A stretch of DNA of 64,000 bases from JAYEHL01 sp041653935 (GCA_041653935.1 JBAZEO010000006.1:1-64000); one strand, 5' to 3'; positions 8,346 through 15,867 are shown, counted from the first letter of the stretch. Numbers and translations: made by a program. The notes: generated by a model from the letters alone, not told the origin.

Positions 8346-8961
8346 CGCGTTGCTCCTCCTTCTTGGTGGCTTTGACCCATGCAGCATAGGTCCTGAACTT
8401 GGGTGGATACCGACGCCCATTCAGTATAAGCCGCCACTTACCCCACGGGGCTATTAACCCCTCAGCATTGGCAGCCAGAATGAGCCTGTCACGCTCAGCG
8501 TGCGATAGCCTGAAGAGGCCAGCAGACTCTAGCACACGGTCACCGTGCTGTAAGACAGACACGTACCGTCCCTGAGTGATCTGGCCTCGCTGTAGCAGCC
8601 AGAGCAGCCGTCCATCGTGGATGTGGTTGTGGCAGTAGTGGCAGAGGGGCACGGTTTCTATGTAGGTCCACAGACCTTGTTGATAATCTGCCTTGTATAT
8701 CTCGTGCCCCTCTAGCCACTGGTGCGCCTTGGCCTGATACTTACTTACTCCGCAGGCCACGCAATGGAACGCCGTCGACTCGTAGGCAGCCTGTCGCGTA
8801 GCGTTCCACCAGCGAGAGCCCAGGATCTCTCGTGGCACTACTCCGTGCATCGGTTGAGGTGTGTTGGGACACAACAGCACCTCTGGCCTCAACGACCACT
8901 TGATCGGCTTCTTGTTCCCAACGGCTTCGCGAATCGTTTCAGCAAGCCCTTTCCGTTGCAC
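8335..8961 (-). CDS. HNH endonuclease-like protein
   Basis: About 208 aa. A CVACG pair precedes LEGHEIY, and VPLCHYCHNHIHDGRL follows; this C..C / H / C..CH..IH arrangement is the zinc-structured beta-beta-alpha HNH nuclease motif. GTG 8961 is chosen for GGAGG eight nt upstream; GTG 8970 is possible. Either start overlaps the upstream zinc-finger gene by >70 bp. It may be a free-standing phage HNH endonuclease in recombination, replication or homing. The C-terminal ~70 residues are basic and end in KATKKEEQRDVY. Confidence 0.7.
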   Translation of the reverse strand: MQRKGLAETIREAVGNKKPIKWSLRPEVLLCPNTPQPMHGVVPREILGSRWWNATRQAAYESTAFHCVACGVSKYQAKAHQWLEGHEIYKADYQQGLWTYIETVPLCHYCHNHIHDGRLLWLLQRGQITQGRYVSVLQHGDRVLESAGLFRLSHAERDRLILAANAEGLIAPWGKWRLILNGRRYPPKFRTYAAWVKATKKEEQRDVY

Positions 8962-9065
8962 GGCAGACACCTCCCGCCTTTGCTACTGACGCCCGTACCA
9001 CCACAGGCAATACACTTGACCCGTGGTACAGGTCTGGTTATGCGTGGCCTAGGCTTAGGAGGCAT
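8889..9065 (-). CDS. DnaJ-type zinc-finger mini-protein (58 aa)
   Basis: Residues ~18-41 hold CIACGGTG...CLPCNGKG, one zinc site of the DnaJ cysteine-rich domain (two CxxCxGxG repeats). ATG 9065 overlaps the stop of the upstream gene. The last ~24 codons overlap the HNH gene in another frame, an unusually long overlap for this genome, yet both reading frames contain recognisable cysteine motifs. The tail is basic (RFAKPLGTRSRSSGR). Function unknown; a zinc-stabilised adaptor is likely. Confidence 0.55.
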   Translation of the reverse strand: MPPKPRPRITRPVPRVKCIACGGTGVSSKGGRCLPCNGKGLLKRFAKPLGTRSRSSGR

Positions 9066-9270
9066 CGCTGTGGTTCCTACCACTCTTGTTCACAAGAATC
9101 GTGGCATTACCGGACGACGGCTTGCTGCACTGGAACGAAACCTGAGCACCACCCCCCACATAGGCGATCTTGGCTCCACCGACCTTGCTCCCGGCGAACG
9201 TCTTGGCCTTCTCAATCACGGCGTCGTCCACTTCCTTCTTGCTCAACGATACGACTTGCACGGATTCCAC
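9055..9270 (-). CDS. Hypothetical protein (71 aa)
   Basis: Not recognised. It reads as a small mixed alpha/beta protein: an acidic N-terminal helix (SLSKKEVDDAVIEKAKTF), then Gly/Ser-rich strands (GGAKIAYVGGGAQVSFQCS). Good ribosome binding site (GGAG) before ATG 9270. It overlaps the zinc-finger gene by 11 bp and lies first after the terminator at 9301, so it may start a transcript. Confidence 0.55.
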   Translation of the reverse strand: MESVQVVSLSKKEVDDAVIEKAKTFAGSKVGGAKIAYVGGGAQVSFQCSKPSSGNATILVNKSGRNHSDAS

Positions 9271-9300
9271 GGCTAGCTCCTTTACACTACTTAAGAAACA

Positions 9301-9339
9301 AGCAGCCCTGCCGTCTGGCTAACTACGGACAGGGCTGCT
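9301..9339 (-). terminator. Stem-loop terminator after the acidic ssDNA-binding-like gene
   Basis: AGCAGCCCTG pairs with CAGGGCTGCT, with a further CCGT/ACGG pair inside. On the minus strand it is followed by TTGTTTCTT, a weak U-tract. It separates the gene ending at 9383 from the gene starting at 9270. Confidence 0.6.
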
Positions 9340-9382
9340 GAACCACGAACCACAAACACACTACGCAGAAGGAGACAACGCG

Positions 9383-10489
9383 CTATTCGTCGCCGACCAG
9401 TTCGTCCCACGAAACGAGCTTGAACGCCTTCTGGTCATCCAGCGATTCCAGGTTGCAGGTGCGCTTCGGCTTGAATACCTTCTTCACCTCAACCTCGATT
9501 GCCTTCTTGGCCTTCGGGGGCTTGTACTTGTACACGTCGCCCACGGCAGGCTCCCACTCGGCCTCTTCCTCTTCGGCTTCGGCTTCCTCTCCTTCCTCCT
9601 CTTCAACAGGCGGGGCCTTTTTACCCTTGGTCTTGCTCTTGCCCGCACCCTCAATGGCGGCAGCGCAGTCGGCCCACGTGTCGTAGGACTCGGGGTCCAA
9701 GCCACAAGCCTCAGCACGGTTGCTGATCTCGGTGGCAGCATCCTCGTCGCCTTCCTCGTCGGCTGCGGTAGCCAAGTCTTCCAGACTCACTTCCTCATCG
9801 GAGGCTTCCTCTTCCGCGGCCTCTTCCTCTTCCTCGGCGTCTACTACGTCTTCGACCTCTTCGTCGTCGTCTTCAACGTAGTCCACGGCACCGTTCCACA
9901 CCTCGTTGGTGCGCGGCTCAGTGCCCACGTAGGGGTTCGCCGCCTTGGCAGCAGCCTCGGTCTTGTACTTCTTGTCACCCACGTAGAACGCACCATCGCG
10001 TTCCTCGATCTCCTGCTTGGCCCCCTTCCACGTACGGAAGCGGAAGTGCGGAGCCAGCTCCTTGATCGTGGCAGCCGTGGCTTCCAACTCGTCGTAGCCC
10101 ACGTCGTCCAGGTCCAGGTCCGGCACCAGCTTTTTCCACTCGTTGAGGATCCAACCCATGTGGTCGCTGATTGTCTGCCGGCTGCGGCTGGGGGTGTCGC
10201 ACATGGGCTCCATGATACTGGTGCGCAGGCCAGCTATCGGAACGCCGTCGTGCTCCGTGGGCTTCTTTACAATACCGGCCGCATAGAAAAAGAATTGCCC
10301 CTTGTTGGTACCCTTCTCGTACGGCTTGAAGTAGCAGTCCACGAGCTGAGCGATGCCGTTTTCGATCCCACCGGGTAGTGAACCGCCGGCATCAAACACA
10401 ACCTCGTCGTCCTTGTGCCCTTCGTAGGCTTCCTTCAACTTGGTTCCAAGTTTGGCAGCCAGTGCACTCTTCGTAACCTTCTTCACCAT
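9383..10489 (-). CDS. Acidic-tailed protein, possible ssDNA-binding or replication accessory protein
   Basis: A 368-aa protein. Residues 1-170 look globular (GGSLPGGIENGIAQLVDCYFKPY, a DNA-binding OB-fold-like start in some phage SSB-type proteins). Then comes a ~110-residue stretch very rich in Glu/Asp, and a Lys-rich C-terminal segment (KYKPPKAKKAIEVEVKKV) ending in an acidic tip. Acidic linkers and tips are typical of phage ssDNA-binding proteins that recruit partners. It lies between a terminator and csrA, next to the Sak4-like recombinase. No conserved motif makes the SSB call firm. Confidence 0.5.
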   Translation of the reverse strand: MVKKVTKSALAAKLGTKLKEAYEGHKDDEVVFDAGGSLPGGIENGIAQLVDCYFKPYEKGTNKGQFFFYAAGIVKKPTEHDGVPIAGLRTSIMEPMCDTPSRSRQTISDHMGWILNEWKKLVPDLDLDDVGYDELEATAATIKELAPHFRFRTWKGAKQEIEERDGAFYVGDKKYKTEAAAKAANPYVGTEPRTNEVWNGAVDYVEDDDEEVEDVVDAEEEEEAAEEEASDEEVSLEDLATAADEEGDEDAATEISNRAEACGLDPESYDTWADCAAAIEGAGKSKTKGKKAPPVEEEEGEEAEAEEEEAEWEPAVGDVYKYKPPKAKKAIEVEVKKVFKPKRTCNLESLDDQKAFKLVSWDELVGDE

Positions 10490-10521
10490 GGTAGACCTTT
10501 CACACTGTGTAGAACTAGTAA

Positions 10522-10701
10522 CTAGTCACCGACATACTCACGATTGCGGCGAGCAGCGATCTGCTCGCTGCGACGGATAGACACCTCCTTGGGGGCTTCT
10601 ATGCCCAGCTTGACCTTGCCGTCGTGCACTTCCAACACATGGACCACGACGTTGTCGTTGATCACGATGAATGAGCCAAGCTTCCTTTTCAACACTAGCA
10701 T
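10522..10701 (-). CDS. csrA: CsrA/RsmA-family mRNA-binding regulator
   Basis: A 59-aa protein with the full CsrA look: MLVLKRKLG at the N-terminus (MLVLTRKxG), then IVINDNVVVHVLEV, GKVKLGIEAPKEVSIRRSE (VRLGIxAPxxVxVxRxE) and a short helical tail. Arg near residue 44 matches the RNA-contacting Arg. CsrA dimers bind GGA-bearing leaders and block or tune translation. AGCAGG precedes ATG 10701. It lies 4 bp after the Sak4-like gene and is translated with the replication operon. Seen: full-length conserved protein; inferred: it rewires host or phage translation. Confidence 0.9.
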   Translation of the reverse strand: MLVLKRKLGSFIVINDNVVVHVLEVHDGKVKLGIEAPKEVSIRRSEQIAARRNREYVGD

Positions 10702-10705
10702 CCTG

Positions 10706-11530
10706 CTACCCTTTGCCGTTAATGATCTCCATCACAGCCTCAAACGATGGATCCACGATTTCTTCTGGCAGCGTTCGCCCACGAGGTACTCTGAACTTCG
10801 TGGTGAACACATCATGCGGTCCGGTGCGTAGGCAGTATTCTACCCCCTTCACCCGTACTCGCTGCCGTAGCGTCTTCTTACCTGACTTGATCACCTTCTC
10901 AATGGTCTTGCCACGGATGAAGGTTTCGCCTATATAGTCACAGGCAGGATTCAACCATCCTACCAGCGACGGTGTCATAGCAGCACCGATGCATGGAGCA
11001 ATCACATCCTGATTGTTGCCGTCGCCTTCAAACGACCGCTCCTGAGCGACAATAACGCGATGCTGTGGCAAGTTCAGCATGGCTCGCATGATCTCCTTGC
11101 ACTGCTGCGTGCACTGGCCGTACTGCTGCTGACTGGCGAGGCCCCAGCTCTTCTGAGCCGGTAGCTCATCCAATCCCAGCACCTCCTTGAGCACCAGATC
11201 TTGCAAGCCGCTACCGTGGTCCAGCACCACCGTCGCGAAGTCACCCGCTGTCTCCAGTAGGTCCCTCACGTCGGTACTCTCCTTGACCACCCAAGCCTTG
11301 ATGGTCTTGCGGTATTCCGGCGTGTTGATGCTCTTCAGCTCACCGGGTCTGATACCACCACTACAGATGATGGCCAGTATAGGCTTCGGGAAGGTGGCCC
11401 ACAGCGTCGTCTTGCCCGTACCGCTCCGACCATACAACAGCAGACTGATGGAGTCAGTATAGTCCCACGCTGAGGCCATGCTGCTCTTGGCTGCCTTCTT
11501 CTTCATACTCTGCTTCTTGACGATGGGCAC
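10706..11530 (-). CDS. RecA-like ATPase, Sak4/AAA_24-type recombinase
   Basis: A 274-aa protein with Walker A GRSGTGKTT at ~34-42, a Walker B-like FATVVLDHGS (~97), and a Gln/sensor-bearing stretch QHRVIVAQERSF. This is the compact RecA-core layout of phage Sak4 and related nucleotide-binding proteins that anneal or pair single strands. It starts at GTG 11530 with AAAGGAG eight nt upstream. Neighbours are the PD-(D/E)XK nuclease, an SSB-like protein and a RuvC-like resolvase, a complete recombination set. Confidence 0.8.
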   Translation of the reverse strand: MPIVKKQSMKKKAAKSSMASAWDYTDSISLLLYGRSGTGKTTLWATFPKPILAIICSGGIRPGELKSINTPEYRKTIKAWVVKESTDVRDLLETAGDFATVVLDHGSGLQDLVLKEVLGLDELPAQKSWGLASQQQYGQCTQQCKEIMRAMLNLPQHRVIVAQERSFEGDGNNQDVIAPCIGAAMTPSLVGWLNPACDYIGETFIRGKTIEKVIKSGKKTLRQRVRVKGVEYCLRTGPHDVFTTKFRVPRGRTLPEEIVDPSFEAVMEIINGKG

Positions 11531-11533
11531 AGT

Positions 11534-11827
11534 TTAATCTCCTTTTGACACGTCCGTATACGTTTCGCCAGCTATCTCGTAAAGAAGCAGCGACTCTTCG
11601 TTTGTGAGGGCTGTAAACGGCTCCAGTGGGATAGTTCCACCGTAGTCGGATACGATGGCTACCTTATCGGAATGATCCCACTCACCAGAAGCAACTAGCT
11701 CCTCAATTCGTCGCAGCACACGAGAGTCTGGGTGATTCCACTCAGCCAGCTTGAGTCCACAATCCAACCTGTGCGGATGGACGAACTCATTCTTGGTCAG
11801 GTTGACCGGCTTCCAGTACTCGCCCAT
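11534..11827 (-). CDS. Hypothetical protein (97 aa)
   Basis: Not recognised. Tightly packed between the nuclease (2 bp) and recombinase (3 bp) genes. It reads as a soluble alpha/beta protein (WKPVNLTKNEFVHPHRL, RRIEELVASGEWDHSDKVAIVSDYGG). Linkage suggests an accessory to the recombination pair; no motif shows it. Confidence 0.6.
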   Translation of the reverse strand: MGEYWKPVNLTKNEFVHPHRLDCGLKLAEWNHPDSRVLRRIEELVASGEWDHSDKVAIVSDYGGTIPLEPFTALTNEESLLLYEIAGETYTDVSKGD

Positions 11828-11829
11828 GA

Positions 11830-12957
11830 CTACTCCTCCAGTTCACTGAACAAGGTAACATCGCGGCTCAAGCCGACTGTGCTACCGTTGGAAAGATACT
11901 CATCATACTCGGTGCTGCCGCCCTCCAGCAGCACATTGTAAACACCGTACGGCAACCGCCAGTGGATGGCATAGCCGTCATACATCCTGCCATCGCCGGA
12001 CGTGTTCACACCGTATGGGTCGCCGGGATTGGCTTGCATCCACTCCCACCAGTCACAGATCTGTTCCAGTAGTGGGATCAGGCATTGTAGCTCAAACTTG
12101 CCCACGTCTGTCGGTGTCAGGTCTACGTTCCATCGCATGAAGAAGAAGGATGGGTCAGCAGCGATCGTGGACTGCAGTCGCTCGTAGAACTGATCACGCG
12201 TCTCGGCACCGACGATGCCCTTCTTGGTTTTGCGACCCTTGTGCTGCGTGATGCTGTACTTGCCGCCTGCCAGGGGCCTACGCACTACATTATAGCGGAT
12301 ACCGCAGACCGGCTCGTGCATTTCAGTCTGTAGTGCGATCACGTAGAGCATGGTCTGCAGGTCAAACAGCAACTGCCGTTGCATCTGCTGCTCGTCTACG
12401 TCGCCCTTGGTCTTGTTTTCCTGCAACCACAGCCGACCCTTCACGCGGTCCACGCTGTCGCGCTTGCCGCGCAGCCGTACCACGCGACCGGACGGTAGCT
12501 CGTACGGTACGTTGAACACTTCCTCCTGACTCACTGGCTTCCGCTGCATCACATCCTTGTGCTTGCGCCAGTACTCCACGTAGACTGGGAACTGCAACGC
12601 GCAAACTCGCATCCAGTGCACGACCTGCTCTTGCTGCATAGGGTACTTCTGGCAGAGGCCCTTGGCGTACGCCCTCAGCGGAGCATTCCAGTCCTCGTCG
12701 CGACCGTGGTACTCCTCACACACGTGCCACATGGACCCATATTCCAGTCGATGATTGAACGTCTGTGGTGGTGCGAGGCCCTCAATCACTAGTAGCCTGA
12801 ACCGCTCACGGTCCACAATGAACCTACTCAGCATGGACTGCGTGATACCATCCACGGCAGGCCCTTTCCACAGTGGCTCGCGTGGCTTCTTAGCCTTGAC
12901 CATGGGCTTCTTGCTGCTCTTCTTAAGCACCGTTGCCATTTTAGTCTTCGTCTTCAT
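11830..12957 (-). CDS. PD-(D/E)XK nuclease (Cas4/RecB-like)
   Basis: A 375-aa protein. After a Lys-rich start, ITQSMLSRFIVDRERF is a RecB/Cas4-type entry helix. The core has GKRDSVDRV (metal-binding Asp), LQENKTKG (the E-x-K pair) and QLLFDLQTMLYVIAL (motif with Q and Y). These are the hallmarks of PDDEXK_1 exonucleases acting on DNA ends. No Cys cluster for an iron-sulphur centre is obvious. It is followed 2 bp later by the 97-aa protein and then the Sak4-like recombinase, a usual phage pairing. Confidence 0.82.
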   Translation of the reverse strand: MKTKTKMATVLKKSSKKPMVKAKKPREPLWKGPAVDGITQSMLSRFIVDRERFRLLVIEGLAPPQTFNHRLEYGSMWHVCEEYHGRDEDWNAPLRAYAKGLCQKYPMQQEQVVHWMRVCALQFPVYVEYWRKHKDVMQRKPVSQEEVFNVPYELPSGRVVRLRGKRDSVDRVKGRLWLQENKTKGDVDEQQMQRQLLFDLQTMLYVIALQTEMHEPVCGIRYNVVRRPLAGGKYSITQHKGRKTKKGIVGAETRDQFYERLQSTIAADPSFFFMRWNVDLTPTDVGKFELQCLIPLLEQICDWWEWMQANPGDPYGVNTSGDGRMYDGYAIHWRLPYGVYNVLLEGGSTEYDEYLSNGSTVGLSRDVTLFSELEE

Positions 12958-12970
12958 CTGGATTCTTTCC

Positions 12971-13381
12971 TTAAGGTTGAACGCACTCTATGGGAACCCA
13001 GTACTCTTTAGTACCTTCTTCCCGACGTGCCTTGACTGCCCCCATCATCACTGATACGTCGTTGACGTAAACGACTTCTCCCACCCCAAAATCCACACAT
13101 CTACCAGCCGCCAACCCCTCTGTCATGAAATTACCAAATCCTTCAAGGTCACCCGCTGCCACGTACTGCAGGCACTGATTGTAGTCCTCACTGGAAACCC
13201 AGCCTTGTAGATTCTTTCGGACTACCTTTCGCCCCAGGATGCTCTCCGTGGTGTTGCTACTGCTGCTGATGCCCACAGCCACGAGGCCAAGACCACCACA
13301 TACGATCACCATCATTAGCACGCTTGCAACAGCACAGCATCCAAGACCAACAATCACATCGCCAGTATTACTCTTGCCCAT
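12971..13381 (-). CDS. Membrane-anchored hypothetical protein (136 aa)
   Basis: A single strong transmembrane segment at about residues 11-37 (VIVGLGCCAVASVLMMVIV...) follows a short polar start; the rest is a soluble domain with two Cys. AAGGAA lies before ATG 13381. The gene is just downstream (transcription sense) of hairpin cluster 1. Function not recognised. Confidence 0.6.
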   Translation of the reverse strand: MGKSNTGDVIVGLGCCAVASVLMMVIVCGGLGLVAVGISSSSNTTESILGRKVVRKNLQGWVSSEDYNQCLQYVAAGDLEGFGNFMTEGLAAGRCVDFGVGEVVYVNDVSVMMGAVKARREEGTKEYWVPIECVQP

Positions 13382-13402
13382 TAGATTCTTTCCTTGGGTT
13401 GA

Positions 13403-13769
13403 CCCGCAAACTGTCTATCGGTTACACTTGCCGTTTCGCGGGATTTGGTTTGTGAGAAGCATCGCTGGTCTCGGTTACAACGCGCCTATCGCTTCTCGTT
13501 GGTTTGTCCTGACACGTTGTCCATCGGTTACAACGAGCACATCGTCAGGAGTTTGGATTGGGCTCTCAATGTGATGCTCGGTTGCATACGTACAATCGAG
13601 GGCCGTTTGTATTGGGGCTGTCCAGGTGCTCTTTCGGTTACAAGTCGATGATCGGACAGCCGTTGGATTGGGCCTAGCACCAGTCAAATCGGTTACAGGT
13701 TGATGTTCGCTAGGCTTTGTAAGGTGCCTGACAGGGGTGGAGTCGGTTACAATTCCCGTCTCGTCAGGC
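13403..13769. repeat. Hairpin array 1: seven stem-loops with 30-nt patterned loops
   Basis: Seven hairpins at 13403-13442, 13454-13497, 13507-13550, 13561-13604, 13616-13661, 13672-13715 and 13726-13769, period 51-56 nt. Stems (5-8 bp) differ from unit to unit but stay complementary. Every loop is exactly 30 nt: A, nine variable bases, TCGGTTACA (one TCGGTTGCA), nine variable bases, TC. The closing pair is always C-G. Linkers are 9-12 nt and G/T-rich on the plus strand (GTTTGGATTG-like). The last hairpin overlaps the final codons of the IS110-like gene by 6 bp. No coding potential is apparent on either strand. Confidence 0.9.
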
Positions 13770-14639
13770 TTTGTACGGTTTGAAGGGTGTATGAGTCCAT
13801 TCCAGCCAGAGGTTCTTGAGTAGGAGTTTGGTAGCCAGCAGCATACCGTGACGGTGAGCGTGTCCACACTTCTCGCCAATACCTCCGCAGGTCATACACT
13901 TCTTCTTGGCTGGGTTCTTGCCCTTGCACTTGTCGCAGGGCTTCCACTCCCACTCTGGGTGTGTTTCGTGAGCCCTTATTTTAGCGTTCAGCCAACGTGT
14001 GCGGTACGGTCCCTCGCCGTTTTGCTTGATGATGTTTTCGCCTATCACGTAGGCAATGCTACGGCGTCGCGGACTGTAGCCGAAGTCAGTCCAGTCCTCT
14101 GCCGTCAGCTTGGTCACGGTCTTCTTGCCGCCACGGCTGCGCCACGAGGAACCCATCAGCGTCACATCGTCCTTCGTGTACGGTGCGCAGCCTAACCTAC
14201 GCCACACCTTCGCGGGATTGGCATAGTTGTTCAGGTCACCGGTCTCGCCGATGATAACAGCCAACGACATGATTCCGAAGCCAGCCTGCTCCGGCTCCGC
14301 GACCCACTTGGCCACGGGCATCCGCTTGGCCACACTGAGCATCTCCTTCTCGTAGATGGCCTGCTGCGCATCAAAGCCGTCCACAGCCAAGCACGTGGTC
14401 ATGATGAGACTACGGATCTCATGCTCGTCGCCCTCTATTACGCCCTTGATCACCTTGGTGGCTTCGCTGTACAGCTTCAGCCGTTCGCTCTCCTTCAGTC
14501 CACTACTGTAGCCCATCGTTCCAGCCACGGTAGCTTGGAGCCTATTGGCGATCATGATCCTAGACTTGATCACCCATGCTCGCTGTCGCTGCAAGGCTTG
14601 GAGTTCCGCGGACATGTCGGCCACTTCTTGCTTCTTCAT
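13764..14639 (-). CDS. IS110-like transposase C-terminal (Tnp_20-type) domain protein, no RuvC-like domain
   Basis: A 291-aa protein from ATG 14639 (AGGAG seven nt upstream; ATG 14654 lacks one). Residues ~10-45 are a helical R-rich segment like the linker after the DEDD domain in IS110 enzymes. Residues ~120-160 (AGFGIMSLAVIIGETGDLNNY...RRLGCAPY) match the helix-hairpin-helix core of the IS110 Tnp domain, and GYSPRRRSIAYVIGENI plus the final LLATKLLLKNLWLEW match its later helices. A zinc-knuckle-like insertion (CDKC...CMTC) lies between. No Asp/Glu RuvC-like nuclease domain precedes it. It is flanked on both sides by hairpin arrays. Domain call is from pattern, moderately sure. Confidence 0.65.
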   Translation of the reverse strand: MKKQEVADMSAELQALQRQRAWVIKSRIMIANRLQATVAGTMGYSSGLKESERLKLYSEATKVIKGVIEGDEHEIRSLIMTTCLAVDGFDAQQAIYEKEMLSVAKRMPVAKWVAEPEQAGFGIMSLAVIIGETGDLNNYANPAKVWRRLGCAPYTKDDVTLMGSSWRSRGGKKTVTKLTAEDWTDFGYSPRRRSIAYVIGENIIKQNGEGPYRTRWLNAKIRAHETHPEWEWKPCDKCKGKNPAKKKCMTCGGIGEKCGHAHRHGMLLATKLLLKNLWLEWTHTPFKPYKA

Positions 14640-14664
14640 AACAAACTCCTTCATAGAGTAAAAG

Positions 14665-15061
14665 GACTAGCAATTCGTGTTTCGGCTACACGGCAATAAC
14701 CGCTAGTCTGAATGTTGTCGCGGTAGGCACGATCCCACTCGGTTACAAGACATCCGTCGCACTACCGCGATTTAGTTTGTGCTGCTCAAGCGCATCTACG
14801 GTTTCATATCCAATTTCGAGCAGCGTTGGATCAGTGTGCCAAAACAGCAGTCGGTTACATCATAGCGATCGGCACAAGACGGTTGTTTTGGAAGAGCCTG
14901 TTCAAGAAAGAGTTCGGTTACACGCACCTCCTCGAACAGGCTGGTTGTTTTGGAAGAGCCCTTCAACCGACCGATCGGCTACATTTCCACACTCGAAGGG
15001 CTCTAGTGTTTTATAGCCTGCCCAAAGTATTTATCGGTTACATTACCGGTGTCGGGCAGGC
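14665..15061. repeat. Hairpin array 2: seven stem-loops of the same family
   Basis: Hairpins at 14665-14708, 14718-14770, 14781-14824, 14836-14875, 14895-14942, 14956-15003 and 15016-15061. Stems of 5-11 bp with unrelated sequences; the second has one bulged A. All loops are 30 nt, begin with A and end in TC (CC once). The centre is TCGGTTACA, with variants TCGGCTACA (twice) and ACGGTTTCA (once). The first unit starts 26 bp upstream of the IS110-like start codon and the last ends 8 bp from the stop of the 15069 gene, so the array fills the whole intergenic space. Two linkers share GGTTGTTTTGGAA. Confidence 0.9.
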
Positions 15062-15068
15062 GTTGTGA

Positions 15069-15605
15069 TCAGTTGGCTGTAGCCAGCTTGGAGCGGCCTC
15101 TTACGGACTGCTCAGCCTTCTGGCGGATGGCTATGAGCTGCTTCTGAGTGAATACCTGCTTGACGATCTTGCCTTCGGGTACCTTGCCGTAGATGGCCTT
15201 GAGCATCAAGTAGTTCACACGGTGGCCGTTGGAGATGGCGTGCTGCGTGTTCATAGCAGACTCTACGTCTGCTGCAGTCATCATACCAAGCATCGTGCCG
15301 CCGATGTTGTAGTTGTAGATACTCTGTGAGGCACGGATCACGCCCTTGGACGTACCTACGGTGGTCTTGGGTATGCACCGCTCTACGTCAGAACCCATAG
15401 CCTTCCGCGTACGCAGGTTCTCGTGGTGCCGTGCATCGCAGATCAGCTCGCGGATAGCCAGCGTGATCAGCATGTGTACGAAGTCGTCAAAGTCAGGCAG
15501 CTTGCGTATGGCAGCCTCAGCCGATGCTACGGCCTTATCAATGTCGCTACCATGCTTCTGGGCCATGTCCTTGCAGATGGCCGTTACTCGTTCAGGATAC
15601 TCCAT
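15069..15605 (-). CDS. Hypothetical helical protein upstream of hairpin array 2 (178 aa)
   Basis: Not recognised. Mostly alpha-helical by composition (MEYPERVTAICKDMAQKHG, AVASAEAAIRKLPDFDDFVHMLITLAIRELI), with a Gly/Met-rich middle (NIGGTMLGMMTAADVE) and a basic C-terminus. Start 15605 has GGAGCAAAACG just before ATG; the in-frame codons upstream overlap the neighbouring gene and are not used. It is transcribed into hairpin array 2 and the IS110-like gene, so it may be part of that system (inference from position). Confidence 0.65.
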   Translation of the reverse strand: MEYPERVTAICKDMAQKHGSDIDKAVASAEAAIRKLPDFDDFVHMLITLAIRELICDARHHENLRTRKAMGSDVERCIPKTTVGTSKGVIRASQSIYNYNIGGTMLGMMTAADVESAMNTQHAISNGHRVNYLMLKAIYGKVPEGKIVKQVFTQKQLIAIRQKAEQSVRGRSKLATAN

Positions 15606-15654
15606 CGTTTTGCTCCGTGGTAGTGGTCTTAGTCGCCGGCCTGCTGCTGGGTTG

Positions 15655-15867
15655 TTACTGCTCAGCCGCCCACTCCTCCAAATTTCTGACTCGCAGCGCG
15701 AGGTTGGCAAACGACGGCAGTTTCACGTCTTCCACTCCGTCCAGTGACTCCGATAGAATCCTGTTAATGGCTCCTCCTCGCGTCATCATCTTGCCGGCTT
15801 CCAGTTTCATGTTCCGCCGATACACGTCCAGTTTCTTTTCAATCGAGTCGGGAATTCTGTACTGCAT
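15655..15867 (-). CDS. Small DNA-binding protein, possible ribbon-helix-helix
   Basis: A 70-aa protein. MQYRIPDSIEKKLDVYRR starts with a strand-plus-helix pattern like RHH repressors, followed by a second helix (RGGAINRILSESL) and a Leu-rich tail helix that could dimerise. GGGAGC lies six nt before ATG 15867. It is first after a terminator (15931-15965), with a TTATAAA element about 20 bp upstream, so it may begin the transcript that reads through the hairpin arrays and could be an autoregulator. Confidence 0.55.
   Translation of the reverse strand: MQYRIPDSIEKKLDVYRRNMKLEAGKMMTRGGAINRILSESLDGVEDVKLPSFANLALRVRNLEEWAAEQ

Noticed and set aside
13475..13879. Minus-strand open frame (134 codons) across hairpin array 1
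   Set aside because: It runs through the patterned loops and overlaps the IS110-like gene; its sequence is low-complexity and tracks the repeat period, so it is a shadow of the array.
13403..15061. CRISPR array
   Set aside because: The conserved part is the loop centre and the stems vary; there is no fixed repeat of CRISPR length and no cas genes in the window.
13403..15061. tRNA or integron attC sites
   Set aside because: No D/T arms or CCA end and no attC core-site consensus; single-stem, 30-nt-loop geometry does not match either.
14777..15068. Plus-strand open frames across hairpin array 2
   Set aside because: No ribosome binding site, and they follow the repeat units; antisense to the operon.
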